This document shows, piece after piece, positions 26,349-37,480 of a stretch of 64,000 nucleotides of DNA; within the stretch, counting starts at the first letter, position 1, and each line of letters opens with the position of its first letter. Position numbers and translations under genes: made by a program. Source of the DNA: an uncultured Massilia sp. Lineage in GTDB: Bacteria > Pseudomonadota > Gammaproteobacteria > Burkholderiales > Burkholderiaceae_D. The stretch covers positions 175,341 to 239,340 of the forward strand of contig NZ_CAJYEB010000030.1 of NCBI RefSeq assembly GCF_913773735.1, written 5' to 3'. Under the pieces are notes generated by a model. The model did not search any database. It was not told the DNA's origin and saw only the letters and a list, made by a program, of their open reading frames with translations.

Positions 26349-26861
26349 TCACGCTCCTTCCCCGCCAAGGCGCAGCTGCCAGTAGGCCACGTCGATCCGG
26401 CGCCCCAGCTTGAAGCCGACCTCCTCGAAGTGGGCCACCTTGCGAAATCCCAGGCGCTCGTGCAGGCCGACGCTGCGTTCGTTCGGCTGCGCGATCCCGC
26501 CGATGACGGTGTGCAGTCCGCGTGCCCGCAGTTCCTCGAGCAGGGCGCGGTACACGCGGCCGCCCAGGCCGCGTCCCTGGGCGCGCTCGTCCACGTACAC
26601 GGTGCTCTCCACCGCGTACCGGTAGGCCGGGCGGGCGCGCCACCGGGTGGCATAGGCGTAGGCGGCCACGCTGCCGTCGACGCTCGCGACCAGCCATGGC
26701 AGGCCGGCATCGGCGACGTCGCGGATCCTGGCGGCGATGTCGGCGCCGGTCACCGGCGCTTCCTCGAACGTGATCGTCGTCGTCGCGACGTAGGGGTTGT
26801 AGATGGCGGCGATCGCCGCGGCGTCGTCGCTGCCGGCGGGGCGGATGGCAATGGTCGGCAT
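26349..26861 (-). CDS. arsN1: ArsN1-family N-acetyltransferase (arsinothricin resistance type)
   Basis: 170 residues, GNAT fold. It has IRPAGSDDAAAIAAIYNPYV, TTITFEEAPVTGADIAARI, YVDERAQGRGLGGRVYRALLEEL (acetyl-CoA loop) and IGGIAQPNERSVGLHERLGF. This is the phosphinothricin/arsinothricin acetyltransferase group. Its place between arsR and arsC supports ArsN1, which acetylates the amino group of the arsenical antibiotic arsinothricin. Phosphinothricin or methionine sulfoximine as substrate cannot be excluded. Confidence 0.85.
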   Translation of the reverse strand: MPTIAIRPAGSDDAAAIAAIYNPYVATTTITFEEAPVTGADIAARIRDVADAGLPWLVASVDGSVAAYAYATRWRARPAYRYAVESTVYVDERAQGRGLGGRVYRALLEELRARGLHTVIGGIAQPNERSVGLHERLGFRKVAHFEEVGFKLGRRIDVAYWQLRLGGEGA

Positions 26862-26895
26862 GGGTCCTCGGTGGGCGGGTGGGTGGAATCCCTGC

Positions 26896-27234
26896 TCAGC
26901 AGGCGCCGGGGGCGCAGGCGGCGGGGCCGGCGGCGGCGCAGGGCACGCCGCCGCAGCAGTTTTCGGTCAGGAAGCCCAGCAGGGCGTCCATGCGGTCGAA
27001 GCGGGCGGCGTAGATCACGAAGCGCCCGTCCTGGCGCGCCGTGACCAGGTCGGCATGGACGAGTTCCTTCAGGTGGAACGACAGCGACGAGGCGGCGATG
27101 CCGAGCGATTCCGCGATCCGGCTGGCGGCCAGGCCGTCCGGTCCGGCCTGCACGAGCAGCCGGAACGCCGCCAGGCGCGATGCGTGGGCCAGGGCCGACA
27201 GGGCCGCGACGGCGCTGGAAGTGTCCATGTGCAT
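26896..27234 (-). CDS. arsR: ArsR arsenic-responsive repressor
   Basis: 112 residues, winged helix: ALAHASRLAAFRLLVQAG, SLGIAASSLSFHLKELVHADLV (recognition helix), then the RQDGRFVIYAA wing. The usual ELCVCDL metal site of helix 3 is absent; instead the C-terminus has C93, C94, C99, C107 and C112. Such C-terminal cysteine triplets form the As(III) site of the Acidithiobacillus-type ArsR. It is first in the operon, behind two operator copies. Confidence 0.94.
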   Translation of the reverse strand: MHMDTSSAVAALSALAHASRLAAFRLLVQAGPDGLAASRIAESLGIAASSLSFHLKELVHADLVTARQDGRFVIYAARFDRMDALLGFLTENCCGGVPCAAAGPAACAPGAC

Positions 27235-27240
27235 TCATCC

Positions 27241-27298
27241 ATATTTCAAGAATAGTCGAAGTATAGCGTATCGCATCGATATTTCAACAATTATCGAA
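27241..27298 (-). promoter_or_regulatory. arsR promoter and duplicated operator
   Basis: Two 20-bp AT-rich direct repeats, 27241-27260 and 27279-27298, differ at three positions and share TTCGA-N2-ATT-N-TTGAAAT on the minus strand. Their starts are 38 bp apart. The promoter TTGAAA (27287-27282), 16-nt spacer, TATACT (27265-27260) has its -35 inside the upstream copy, while the downstream copy covers the likely transcript start. This suits ArsR repression. Confidence 0.75.
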
Positions 27299-27329
27299 TC
27301 GTCTGGCGCGCGCCCTGTGGCGCCGCGCG

Positions 27330-28241
27330 TCAGGCCTGCGCCGCGCACGCCAGCAGGCGCTCGCGCACCCAGCGCTGCGCGACGTCGCCGTGGTTGCGGT
27401 CGTGCCAGGCCATGTGGATGGCGAAGCCGGGCACCGGGAACGGCGGCTCCAGCACGCGCAGGCGCGCGGCCCGGCCGGTCCACCCGGCCGCCAGGCGCGC
27501 CGGCACCAGGGCGACCAGGTCGGAGCGCTCGACCAGGTCCGGCACCGAGTGGAAGGTGGACGCCGACAGCACCACGCGGCGGCGCAGGCCCATCGCCTCG
27601 AGCACGTCGTCGACCGGCGTGGCGAAGCTGCCGCCGCGCGGCGACACCATCACGTGTTCCAGCGCGCAGAAGCGCTGCGCATCGAGCCGGCGCCGCAGCG
27701 CCGGATGGCCCTTGCGCGCGATGAGGACATAGCGCTCCTCGAACAGCGGACGCGAACGCAGCGTGTCGGCGATGCCCTCCGGCGTCAGCACGGCCAGGTC
27801 GACCTCGCCCTGCTCCATCTGGGCCGGCAGGCGCGCCGCGTCGGCCGGGCGCAGCGCGATGCGCAGGCCGGGCGCCTGCGCGCGCAGCGCCAGCGCGACG
27901 TCGAGCAGCAGCGCCGACTGCACGTAGTCCGACGCCGCGATGCGCACCGTGAACGCGTCGCGCGCCGGATCGAACGCGCGCGCCGACGTGACGACCTCGC
28001 GCAGCCGCGCCAGCGCGGCGCCCAGCGGCTGCTGCAGCTGCAGGGCCAGCGGGGTCGGCGTCATGCCGCGGTGGCTGGGCACGAACAGCGCGTCGCCGAA
28101 CATCGCGCGCAGGCGCGCCAGCTGGGCGCTCAGCGCCGGCTGGCTCAGGTGCAGGCGGCGCGCGGCGCGGCTCACGCTGCGCTCGGCCAGCAGCGCCTCG
28201 AGCGTCGCCAGCAGGTTGAAGTCGATGCGGCTGATATCCAT
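27330..28241 (-). CDS. LysR-family transcriptional regulator
   Basis: 303 residues. The HTH is FNLLATLEALLAERSVSRAARRLHLSQPALSAQLARLRAMF-type, split here over residues 8-48. The effector domain follows from about 90. The C-terminal part resembles NodD/SyrM-like regulators (VMVSPRGGSFATPVDDVLEAMG). It is divergent from the quinone-reductase-like gene, 94 nt away, which is its probable target. A short palindrome over its own start codon suggests autoregulation. Confidence 0.92.
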   Translation of the reverse strand: MDISRIDFNLLATLEALLAERSVSRAARRLHLSQPALSAQLARLRAMFGDALFVPSHRGMTPTPLALQLQQPLGAALARLREVVTSARAFDPARDAFTVRIAASDYVQSALLLDVALALRAQAPGLRIALRPADAARLPAQMEQGEVDLAVLTPEGIADTLRSRPLFEERYVLIARKGHPALRRRLDAQRFCALEHVMVSPRGGSFATPVDDVLEAMGLRRRVVLSASTFHSVPDLVERSDLVALVPARLAAGWTGRAARLRVLEPPFPVPGFAIHMAWHDRNHGDVAQRWVRERLLACAAQA

Positions 28242-28250
28242 TTTTTGGAT
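28236..28250. promoter_or_regulatory. T-N11-A-type palindrome at the LysR gene start
   Basis: ATCCA-TTTTT-TGGAT is a 5-bp inverted repeat containing T-N11-A, the general LysR-type box. It covers the start codon of the regulator and lies 86 nt from the divergent flavoprotein gene. The support is only motif and position. Confidence 0.35.
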
Positions 28251-28335
28251 ACTACCCCAAAAGCCGGCGGCCATTCCCTGCGGGCAGCGGCGGGCCGAGA
28301 ATCGGGCCATCGCCTTTTTTCGAACCGGAGAACCC

Positions 28336-29106
28336 ATGAGCAAGACCGTCCTGATCGTGCACGCGCACCCCGATCCCGCCTCCCTCACCGCGCAACTGGC
28401 CGACGCCGCGCACGACGCCCTGCGCGCGCAGGGCCATGCGGTGCTGCGCTCCGACCTGTATGCGCTGGGCTGGAAGGCCGTCTACGACGCCGCCGACTTC
28501 CCAGACCGGCTGGACCCGGCGCGCCTGTCCTTCGTGGCCGAATCCGGCCACGCCTTCCGCGCCGGCACCCAGCCGGCCGACGTGCAGGCCGAGCAGGCCA
28601 AGCTGCTGGCCGCCGATGCCGTCGTGTTCCAGTTCCCGCTGTGGTGGTTCGGCATGCCGGCCATCATGAAGGGCTGGATCGAGCGCGTGTTCGCGTATGG
28701 CCTGGCCTACGGCCACAAGGACGCCGGCAACCGCCACCGCTACGGCGAAGGCGGCCTGGCCGGCAAGCGCGCCATGCTGTCGGTGACGACCGGCGGACCG
28801 GCCGCCGACTACGGGCCGCGCGGCGTCAACGGCCAGCTCGACGAACTGCTGTTCCCGATCACCCACGGCACCCTGTTCTATCCCGGCATGGAAGTGCTGC
28901 CGACCCTGGCCGTGCACGGCGCCGGCCGCATCGACGGCGCCGGGGTGGAAGACGCGAAGGCGGCGCTGGCGGCGCGCATGCGCGGCCTGTTCGACGACCC
29001 GGCCATCCCCTACCGCGCGCAGAACGGCGGCGACTACCCGGACCGCCACCAGCTGGCCGCGGACGTCGCGCCGGGCGTGACCGGCCTGCGCGCGCACCTG
29101 CGCTGA
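28336..29106 (+). CDS. NAD(P)H-dependent flavoprotein (NQO1/KefF-like quinone reductase)
   Basis: 256 residues with a flavodoxin-like fold. MSKTVLIVHAHPDPAS is the FMN/FAD phosphate loop, then FQFPLWWFGMPAIMKGWIER and the late LSVTTGGPAADYGPRGVNG. These match NAD(P)H dehydrogenase (quinone) and MdaB-type enzymes, which reduce quinones or electrophiles by two electrons. CCGGAG precedes the ATG. It is divergent from a LysR regulator that probably controls it. Confidence 0.9.
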   Translation: MSKTVLIVHAHPDPASLTAQLADAAHDALRAQGHAVLRSDLYALGWKAVYDAADFPDRLDPARLSFVAESGHAFRAGTQPADVQAEQAKLLAADAVVFQFPLWWFGMPAIMKGWIERVFAYGLAYGHKDAGNRHRYGEGGLAGKRAMLSVTTGGPAADYGPRGVNGQLDELLFPITHGTLFYPGMEVLPTLAVHGAGRIDGAGVEDAKAALAARMRGLFDDPAIPYRAQNGGDYPDRHQLAADVAPGVTGLRAHLR

Positions 29107-29233
29107 CACCGCCCCGGCGCCGCCCCCGGGGCGACGGTGTGCCGCGCCGGTGCGAAAAAATGGAATAATGGGGGTTCCCATCGCCCCTTTCCCACATGAC
29201 GACACCGACGCCCCACCTCTCCCCACGCCGCCA

Positions 29234-30487
29234 ATGACCACGACCATGCACACCATCGGCCTGGTCCTGTTCGTCCTGGCCCTGCTCCACACGTTTTCCG
29301 CCGGCGCGTTCGAGGCGCTGGCCCACCGCAGCCCGCGCCACGCCGGCCTGTTCCACCTGCTCGGCGAAGTGGAGGTCGTGTTCGGCTTCTGGGCCTTCTT
29401 GCTGATCCTGTTCATGGCCTTCGTCGAGGGCGGGGCGGCGGCCGTGGCATACGCGGAGTCGCGCCACTACACCGAGCCGCTGTTCGTGTTCGCCGTGATG
29501 GTCATCGCCGCCTCGCGTCCGGTGCTGGAGACGGCGCGCGCCCTGGTGCGCCAGCTGGCGCGCCTCGCGCCGGCGCGCGACGAGGTGGCGCAGACATGGC
29601 TCGGGCTGGCCCTGCTGCCGCTGGCCGGCTCGCTGATCACCGAACCCGCCGCGATGACGCTGGCCGCGCTGATGCTGGCGCCGTCCGTGTTCCGGCCCGG
29701 GATGCCGGAGAAACTGAAATACGGCGCGCTCGGCGTGCTGTTCGTGAACGTGTCGATCGGCGGCACCCTGACCGCCTACGCGGCCCCGCCGGTGCTGATG
29801 GTGGCCGGCGCCTGGGGCTGGGACAGCGCCTGGATGTTCGCCCACATCGGCTGGCGCGCCGCCGTCGCCGTCGTGGTCAACGCCAGCGTCGTCACCCTGC
29901 TGCTGCGTCCCCACCTGCGCCCGTTCGACGCCTCGGTCGAGGGCGAGTCCGCGGTGCCGGTGCCGCCGGCGGTGGCGCTGGCGCACCTGCTGTTCCTCGC
30001 CAGCGTCGTGCTGCTGGCCCACCATCCGGTGCTGTTCCTCGGCCTGTTCCTGCTGTTCCTCGGCTTCACGCAGGCCTATCCGCGCTACCAGGACCCGCTG
30101 GTGATCAAGGAGGCGCTGCTGGTCGGCTTCTTCCTGGCCGGCCTGGTGGTGCTGGGCGGCATGCAGCAGTGGTGGCTGCAGCCGATCGTCTCGCGGCTGG
30201 ACGCGACCTCGCTGTTCTTCGGCGCGCTGGGCCTGACGGCGATCACCGACAATGCCGCCCTGACCTACCTGGGATCGCTGATCGACGGCCTGTCCGAGCA
30301 CCACAAGTACATGCTGGTCGCCGGCGCGGTGGGCGGCGGCGGCCTGACGGTGATCGCCAACGCGCCCAACCCGGCCGGCGCGGCGCTGCTGCGGCGCGGC
30401 TTCAACGAGGAAACCATCGGCGCCGTCGGCCTGCTGCTGGGAGCGCTCGGTCCCACCGGTGTGGCAGCCTTGTTGTTCTTGTTGTAA
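29234..30487 (+). CDS. Putative Na+/H+ antiporter (PF07399 type)
   Basis: About 417 residues and ten or more transmembrane helices. Characteristic pieces are LGEVEVVFGFWAFLLILFMA, GSLITEPAAMTLAALMLAP, SIGGTLTAYAAPPVLMVAGAWGWD, and LGLTAITDNAALTYLGSLI followed by NAPNPAGAALL. The duplicated pattern resembles the NhaD/ArsB-like ion-transporter superfamily. The ATG at 29234 is the best position before the first helix but lacks a clear ribosome site; earlier in-frame ATGs at 29150 and 29168 exist. The HepT-like gene follows after 24 nt. Confidence 0.82.
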   Translation: MTTTMHTIGLVLFVLALLHTFSAGAFEALAHRSPRHAGLFHLLGEVEVVFGFWAFLLILFMAFVEGGAAAVAYAESRHYTEPLFVFAVMVIAASRPVLETARALVRQLARLAPARDEVAQTWLGLALLPLAGSLITEPAAMTLAALMLAPSVFRPGMPEKLKYGALGVLFVNVSIGGTLTAYAAPPVLMVAGAWGWDSAWMFAHIGWRAAVAVVVNASVVTLLLRPHLRPFDASVEGESAVPVPPAVALAHLLFLASVVLLAHHPVLFLGLFLLFLGFTQAYPRYQDPLVIKEALLVGFFLAGLVVLGGMQQWWLQPIVSRLDATSLFFGALGLTAITDNAALTYLGSLIDGLSEHHKYMLVAGAVGGGGLTVIANAPNPAGAALLRRGFNEETIGAVGLLLGALGPTGVAALLFLL

Positions 30488-30511
30488 CGTATGCCCCGAA
30501 AGGAGCCTGCC

Positions 30512-30985
30512 ATGGACGACGACCTGTTGATCGACAAGACCGCAGCCATCGAACGCTGCTGCAAGCGCGCGCGCGAGGAATACGAAAAGGATCCGACCAC
30601 CTTCGTCGGCGACGTCACGCGCCAGGACGCGGCCACGCTGAACGTCATCCGCGCCTGGGAAGCGGCGGTCGAGATGGGCGACTACCTGCTGGCCAACGCC
30701 GACCTCGGCCCGGCCATGGACGAGCGCGAGGTCATCGCGCTGCTGGCCGAGCACGGCTGGATCGCGGCGGCGCTGGCCGAGGACTTGCAGCGCATCGGCG
30801 AATTCTGCCGCGCCGAATGGGACCTGCAGGAAGCGCCGCTGCCGGCCCTGGTCACCATCATCAAGCGCGGACTGGACGATCTGGACGCCTACGCGCGCGC
30901 GCTGCTGGCCGGCGCGGCGGCGCTGGCGCGCCAGGACGACGCGCCAGCGGCGCCGCCGGCGGGCGCCGCCGACCCGGCCGCCTGA
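30512..30985 (+). CDS. Solitary HepT-like (DUF86) protein lacking the RNase motif
   Basis: 157 residues with AAAGGAG before the ATG. The first half follows HepT closely: DDDLLIDKTAAIERCCKRAR, EEYEKDP, TRQDAATLNVIRAWEAAVEM, and later LLAEHGWIAAALAEDLQRI. In HepT toxins the next segment is R-N-I-A-V-H-D-Y, the RX4HXY RNase motif. Here it reads EFCRAEWDL, so Arg, His and Tyr are all lost. No MntA nucleotidyltransferase is adjacent. It is probably not an RNase; a binding or structural role is possible. Confidence 0.72.
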   Translation: MDDDLLIDKTAAIERCCKRAREEYEKDPTTFVGDVTRQDAATLNVIRAWEAAVEMGDYLLANADLGPAMDEREVIALLAEHGWIAAALAEDLQRIGEFCRAEWDLQEAPLPALVTIIKRGLDDLDAYARALLAGAAALARQDDAPAAPPAGAADPAA

Positions 30986-31057
30986 GCGCCCGCGCACCAG
31001 CAATCCGCCTTCCCAACTGGTATCATGCGCGCTTTTACGGACCGCGGCCCCGCCGCC

Positions 31058-31075
31058 GCCCGCCCCAGGGCGGGC
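31058..31075 (+). other. GC-rich hairpin upstream of the DUF2760-Hsp70 genes
   Basis: GCCCGCC-CCAG-GGCGGGC forms a perfect 7-bp stem in the 116-nt gap, 26 nt before the DUF2760 start. A short C-rich stretch follows, not a T-run. It may be an attenuator-like or mRNA-stabilising structure in the leader. Confidence 0.4.
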
Positions 31076-31101
31076 CTTCCCCCATCGGACATCACAAGAA
31101 C

Positions 31102-31698
31102 ATGAGCCAATCGACCAACCTGCCGGGCTTCTGGAGCCGGCTGTCACTCGCCTTCGGCGCCTTCTTCAAGACCCTCGGCGACGCCGGGTTCGCCGCGCGC
31201 GTGCGCGACGACGGCATCGGCCCGGTCGCCGCCCCGACCCCGGCGCCGACCGCCGCCCCCACGCCCGCGCCGACCATGGCGCCGACCGCGGCACCGACGC
31301 CGGCGCCGCTGCGCGTGGCCACCCCGGAATCGGCGCTGCAACTGCTGGGCCTGCTGCAACGCGAAGCGCGCCTGGTCGACTTCGCCAACGAGAACATCAC
31401 GGTCTATTCGGACGCCGACATCGGCGCCGCCGCGCGCGTCGTGCACGAAGGCTGCGCGCGCGTGCTGCGCGAGCACTTCACGATCGCGCCGGTGCGCAAC
31501 GAGCTGGAAGGCGCGCGCGTGACGCTGCCGGAAGGCTTCGACGCGGCCAGCGTGCGCCTGACCGGCAACGTCGTCGGCAAGGCGCCGTTCAGCGGCACCC
31601 TGAACCACCGCGGCTGGCGCGCGATGGACGTGCGCCTGCCGCAGCTGGCCGAGAAACACGACGCCAGCATCGTCGCCCCGGCGGAGGTGGAACTGTGA
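31102..31698 (+). CDS. DUF2760 protein, partner of the following Hsp70s
   Basis: 198 residues. An N-terminal helix (FWSRLSLAFGAFFKTLGDA) is followed by a Pro/Ala/Thr linker of about 25 residues with PTPAP repeats. The conserved C-terminal domain has ALQLLGLLQREARLVDFANENI, YSDADIGAAARVVHEGC and ARVLREHFTI. This matches DUF2760, found next to Hsp70-type genes. The final VEVEL-like end overlaps the next gene by 4 nt (GTGA). A co-chaperone or adaptor role is inference from the linkage. Confidence 0.82.
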   Translation: MSQSTNLPGFWSRLSLAFGAFFKTLGDAGFAARVRDDGIGPVAAPTPAPTAAPTPAPTMAPTAAPTPAPLRVATPESALQLLGLLQREARLVDFANENITVYSDADIGAAARVVHEGCARVLREHFTIAPVRNELEGARVTLPEGFDAASVRLTGNVVGKAPFSGTLNHRGWRAMDVRLPQLAEKHDASIVAPAEVEL

Positions 31699-33559
31699 GC
31701 ACCATCGAGAACACCGCGGACGACACGGCCCGCTACGCCATCGGCATCGACCTCGGCACCACCCACAGCGCGCTATCCTACGTCGACCTGCAGGCCAGCG
31801 ACGGCGAGAAGGCCGACCAGGGCGTGCTGCCGGTGCCGCAGCTGAGCGGCCCCGGCACCGTCGAGGCGCTGCCGCTGCTGCCCTCCTTCATGTACCTGCC
31901 GCATCCGGACGAGCTGGCGCCGGGCGAGCTGGCCCTGCCCTGGTCGGACGGCCAGCCGGCGCCGGTGGTCGGCGAGATGGCGCGCAGCCGCGGCGCCGGC
32001 ACCCCGATCCGCCTGGTGTCCTCGGCCAAGAGCTGGCTGAGCCACCCGAGCGTGGACCGCCGCGCCGCCATCCTGCCGACGGATGCGCCCGAGGAAGTCG
32101 AACGCGTCTCGCCGCTGGCGGCGTCGACCCGCTACCTCGAGCACCTGAAGGCCGCCTGGAACGCCGCGCACCCGGACGCGCCGTTCGAGCGCCAGGCCGT
32201 CACCGTGACGATTCCCGCGTCCTTCGACCCGGCCGCGCGCGAGCTCACCGCCGAGGCCGCGCGCCACGCCGGCTACGGCAGCCCGACGCTGCTGGAAGAA
32301 CCGCAGGCCGCGCTGTACAGCTGGATCCAGGGCAGCGAAGGCCGCTGGCGCAAGCAGGTCAAGGCCGGCGACATCGTGCTGGTGGTCGACGTCGGCGGCG
32401 GCACCAGCGACTTCTCGCTGATCGCCATCCTCGAGCGCGACGGCAACCTGGAACCGCACCGCGTGGCGGTGGGCGACCACATCCTGCTGGGCGGCGACAA
32501 CATGGACCTGGCGCTGGCCCACCTGGTGGCGAACAAGCTGCGCGCGAACGGCACCCAGCTCGACGCCTGGCAGATGCGCGCCCTCACCTACGCCTGCCGC
32601 GGCGCCAAGGAACACCTGCTGGCGAACGCCGACGCCGCCGCCTTCCCGATCGTCGTGCCGAGCCGCGGCTCCAAGCTGATCGGCGGCTCGATCCGCACCG
32701 AGCTCACGCGCGCCGAAGTCACCGCCTTCATCACCGACGGCTTCTTCCCGCGCGTGGAAGCGAACGCGCGCCCGGCCACGCGCCAGCGCGCCGGCCTGAC
32801 GCAGGTGGGCCTGCCGTATGCGCAGGACGCCGGCGTCACGCGCCACCTGGCCGCCTTCCTGGCGCGCCAGGCCGGCGCCACCGCCGAGCTGGAAGGCTTC
32901 GCCGGCAAGGTGGACCCGGAGCACACCTTCCTGCACCCGAGCGCCGTGCTGTTCAACGGCGGCGTGTTCAAGTCGGACATCCTGGCCCAGCGCGTGATGG
33001 ACACCATCAACGACTGGCTGTACATGGAAGGGGCGGAGCCGGCGCGCATGCTCGAAGGCGCCGACCTCGACCTGGCGGTGGCGCGCGGCGCCGCCTACTA
33101 CGGCTATGCGCGCCGCGGCGGCGGCGTGCGCATCCGCGGCGGCACGGCGCGTTCCTACTACGTCGGCATGGAATCGTCGATGCCCGCCATCCCGGGCTTC
33201 GAGCCGCCGCTGGAAGCGCTGTGCGTGGCGCCGTTCGGCATGGAAGAAGGCAACGAACTCGAACTGCCGGGCCAGGAGTTCGGCCTGGTGGTGGGCGAGC
33301 CGGTGCACTTCCGCTTCTTCGGCTCCACCACGCGCCGCCAGGACCGGATCGGCGACGTGCTGCCGTCCTGGAGCCCGGACGAGCTGCAGGAACTGAACGA
33401 GATCCAGGCCACGCTGCCGACCGAGGGCCGCACTCCCGGCGACGTCGTGCAGGTGACGCTGCATGCGCTGGCCACCGAGGCCGGCACGCTCGCGCTGGCC
33501 GCCGTCGCCCGCGACGGCCAGCGCTGGAAGGTCGAGTTCGACGTCCGCAGCGAAGGCCA

Positions 33560-33563
<4 letters not shown>
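31695..33563 (+). CDS. Divergent Hsp70-family protein 1
   Basis: 622 residues. The ATPase domain has phosphate-1 AIGIDLGTTHSALSYV (14-29), the connect motif LLEEPQAALYSW (about 199), phosphate-2 VVDVGGGTSDFSL (about 228-240) and adenosine motif VLFNGGVFKSD (about 415). A beta-rich segment of about 150 residues replaces the substrate-binding domain and ends WKVEFDVRSEGQ without a helical lid. The GTG start overlaps the DUF2760 stop (GTGA) and has GAGGTGG before it. No DnaJ or GrpE gene is nearby. Confidence 0.9.
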
Positions 33564-36388
<2,825 letters not shown>

Positions 36389-36417
36389 GACACGTCGCCC
36401 CTCCTGGACCGAAACCC

Positions 36418-36501
36418 GTCGTCCCGGCGCAGGCCGGGACCCGATTTTTGGGCGCAGCCGCGACGCATGCGAAATTGGACCCCGGCCTGCGCCGGGGCGA
36501 C
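36418..36501. repeat. Long-armed intergenic inverted repeat, family 1, copy C
   Basis: Arms GTCGTCCCGGCGCAGGCCGG and CCGGCCTGCGCCGGGGCGAC flank a centre that again contains GACGCATGCGAAATTGG, as in copy A. A partial arm (CGTCGCCCCTCC) lies just before, at about 36393. The element follows the Hsp70 operon. Confidence 0.82.
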
Positions 36502-36577
36502 GGCCTGGTCTCCTGCAAGGAAGTAGCTTTTCCGGCATCATGGACGTTTCGACACCATCGATGAAAAGGAGTCTCGA

Positions 36578-37432
36578 ATGTCCAGCAACAGCAATCCGTT
36601 CACGCCCTACGTCCCGCCCAAGGTCTGGTCCCCGGCCACGCCCTCGGGCGGCGCGTTCGCCAGCATCAACCGCCCGATCGCGGGCGCCACGCACGAGCAG
36701 GAACTGCCGGTCGGCAAGCATCCGCTGCAACTGTATTCGCTGGGCACGCCGAACGGCCAGAAGGTCACGATCATGCTGGAAGAACTGCTGGCCGCCGGCC
36801 ACGGCGGCGCCGAGTACGACGCCTGGCTGATCAAGATCGGCGAAGGCGCGCAGTTCGGCAGCGGCTTCGTCGACGTCAACCCGAATTCGAAGATCCCGGC
36901 CCTGGTCGACCGCAGCGGCGACACGCCGGTGCGCGTGTTCGAATCGGGCTCGATCCTGGTCTACCTGGCGGAGAAATTCGGCGCCTTCCTGCCGCAGGAC
37001 ATTCCGGCCCGCACCGAGACCTTCAACTGGCTGATGTGGCAGATGGGATCGGCGCCGTTCGTGGGCGGCGGCTTCGGCCACTTCTTCGCCTACGCGCCGG
37101 AAAAGCTGGAATACCCGATCAACCGCTACGCGATGGAAACCAAGCGCCAGCTCGACGTGCTGGACCGCCTGCTGGCCGAGCGCCGCTTCGTCGCCGGCGA
37201 CGACTACACCATCGCCGACATGGCGATCTGGCCGTGGTACGGCGGCCTGGTGCTGGGCGAACTGTACGGCGCCGGCGAATTCTTGTCGGTGCACCAGTAC
37301 CAGCAGGTGCGCCGCTGGGCCGACGAGGTGCTGGCCCGCCCGGCCGTGCAGCGCGGCCGCCGCGTCAACAGCGTGCGCGGCGCGCCCGAGCAGCAGGTGC
37401 CGGAGCGCCACGCCGCGTCGGACCTGGATTGA
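36578..37432 (+). CDS. yghU: Glutathione-dependent disulfide-bond oxidoreductase, YghU type GST
   Basis: 284 residues, AAGGAG 11 nt before ATG. The N-terminal extension MSSNSNPFTPYVPPKVW and INRPIAGATHEQELPVGKHPLQLYSLGTPNG are diagnostic of YghU. The thioredoxin-like domain has NPNSKIPALVD and FESGSILVYLAEKFG (the glutathione site). The helical domain has MWQMGSAPFVGGGFGHFF and YTIADMAIWPWYG. It is active as a disulfide reductase and organic peroxidase in E. coli. It is monocistronic, ending at a mini-palindrome. Confidence 0.95.
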   Translation: MSSNSNPFTPYVPPKVWSPATPSGGAFASINRPIAGATHEQELPVGKHPLQLYSLGTPNGQKVTIMLEELLAAGHGGAEYDAWLIKIGEGAQFGSGFVDVNPNSKIPALVDRSGDTPVRVFESGSILVYLAEKFGAFLPQDIPARTETFNWLMWQMGSAPFVGGGFGHFFAYAPEKLEYPINRYAMETKRQLDVLDRLLAERRFVAGDDYTIADMAIWPWYGGLVLGELYGAGEFLSVHQYQQVRRWADEVLARPAVQRGRRVNSVRGAPEQQVPERHAASDLD

Positions 37433-37440
37433 ACCGGCAC

Positions 37441-37463
37441 GTCGTCCCCGTGCCCGGGACGAC
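37441..37463. repeat. Mini-palindrome resembling family 1 outer arms
   Basis: GTCGTCCC and GGGACGAC, the outermost parts of the family 1 arms, are joined by seven bases (37441-37463). It looks like an internally deleted copy of that element, located 8 nt after the yghU stop and convergent with the LprI-like gene. Confidence 0.6.
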
Positions 37464-37480
37464 GCAGGCTCGCTGGCGCG

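Noticed and set aside
30512..30985. Functional HepT/MntA toxin-antitoxin pair
   Set aside because: The RNase motif is missing and no nucleotidyltransferase gene is adjacent.
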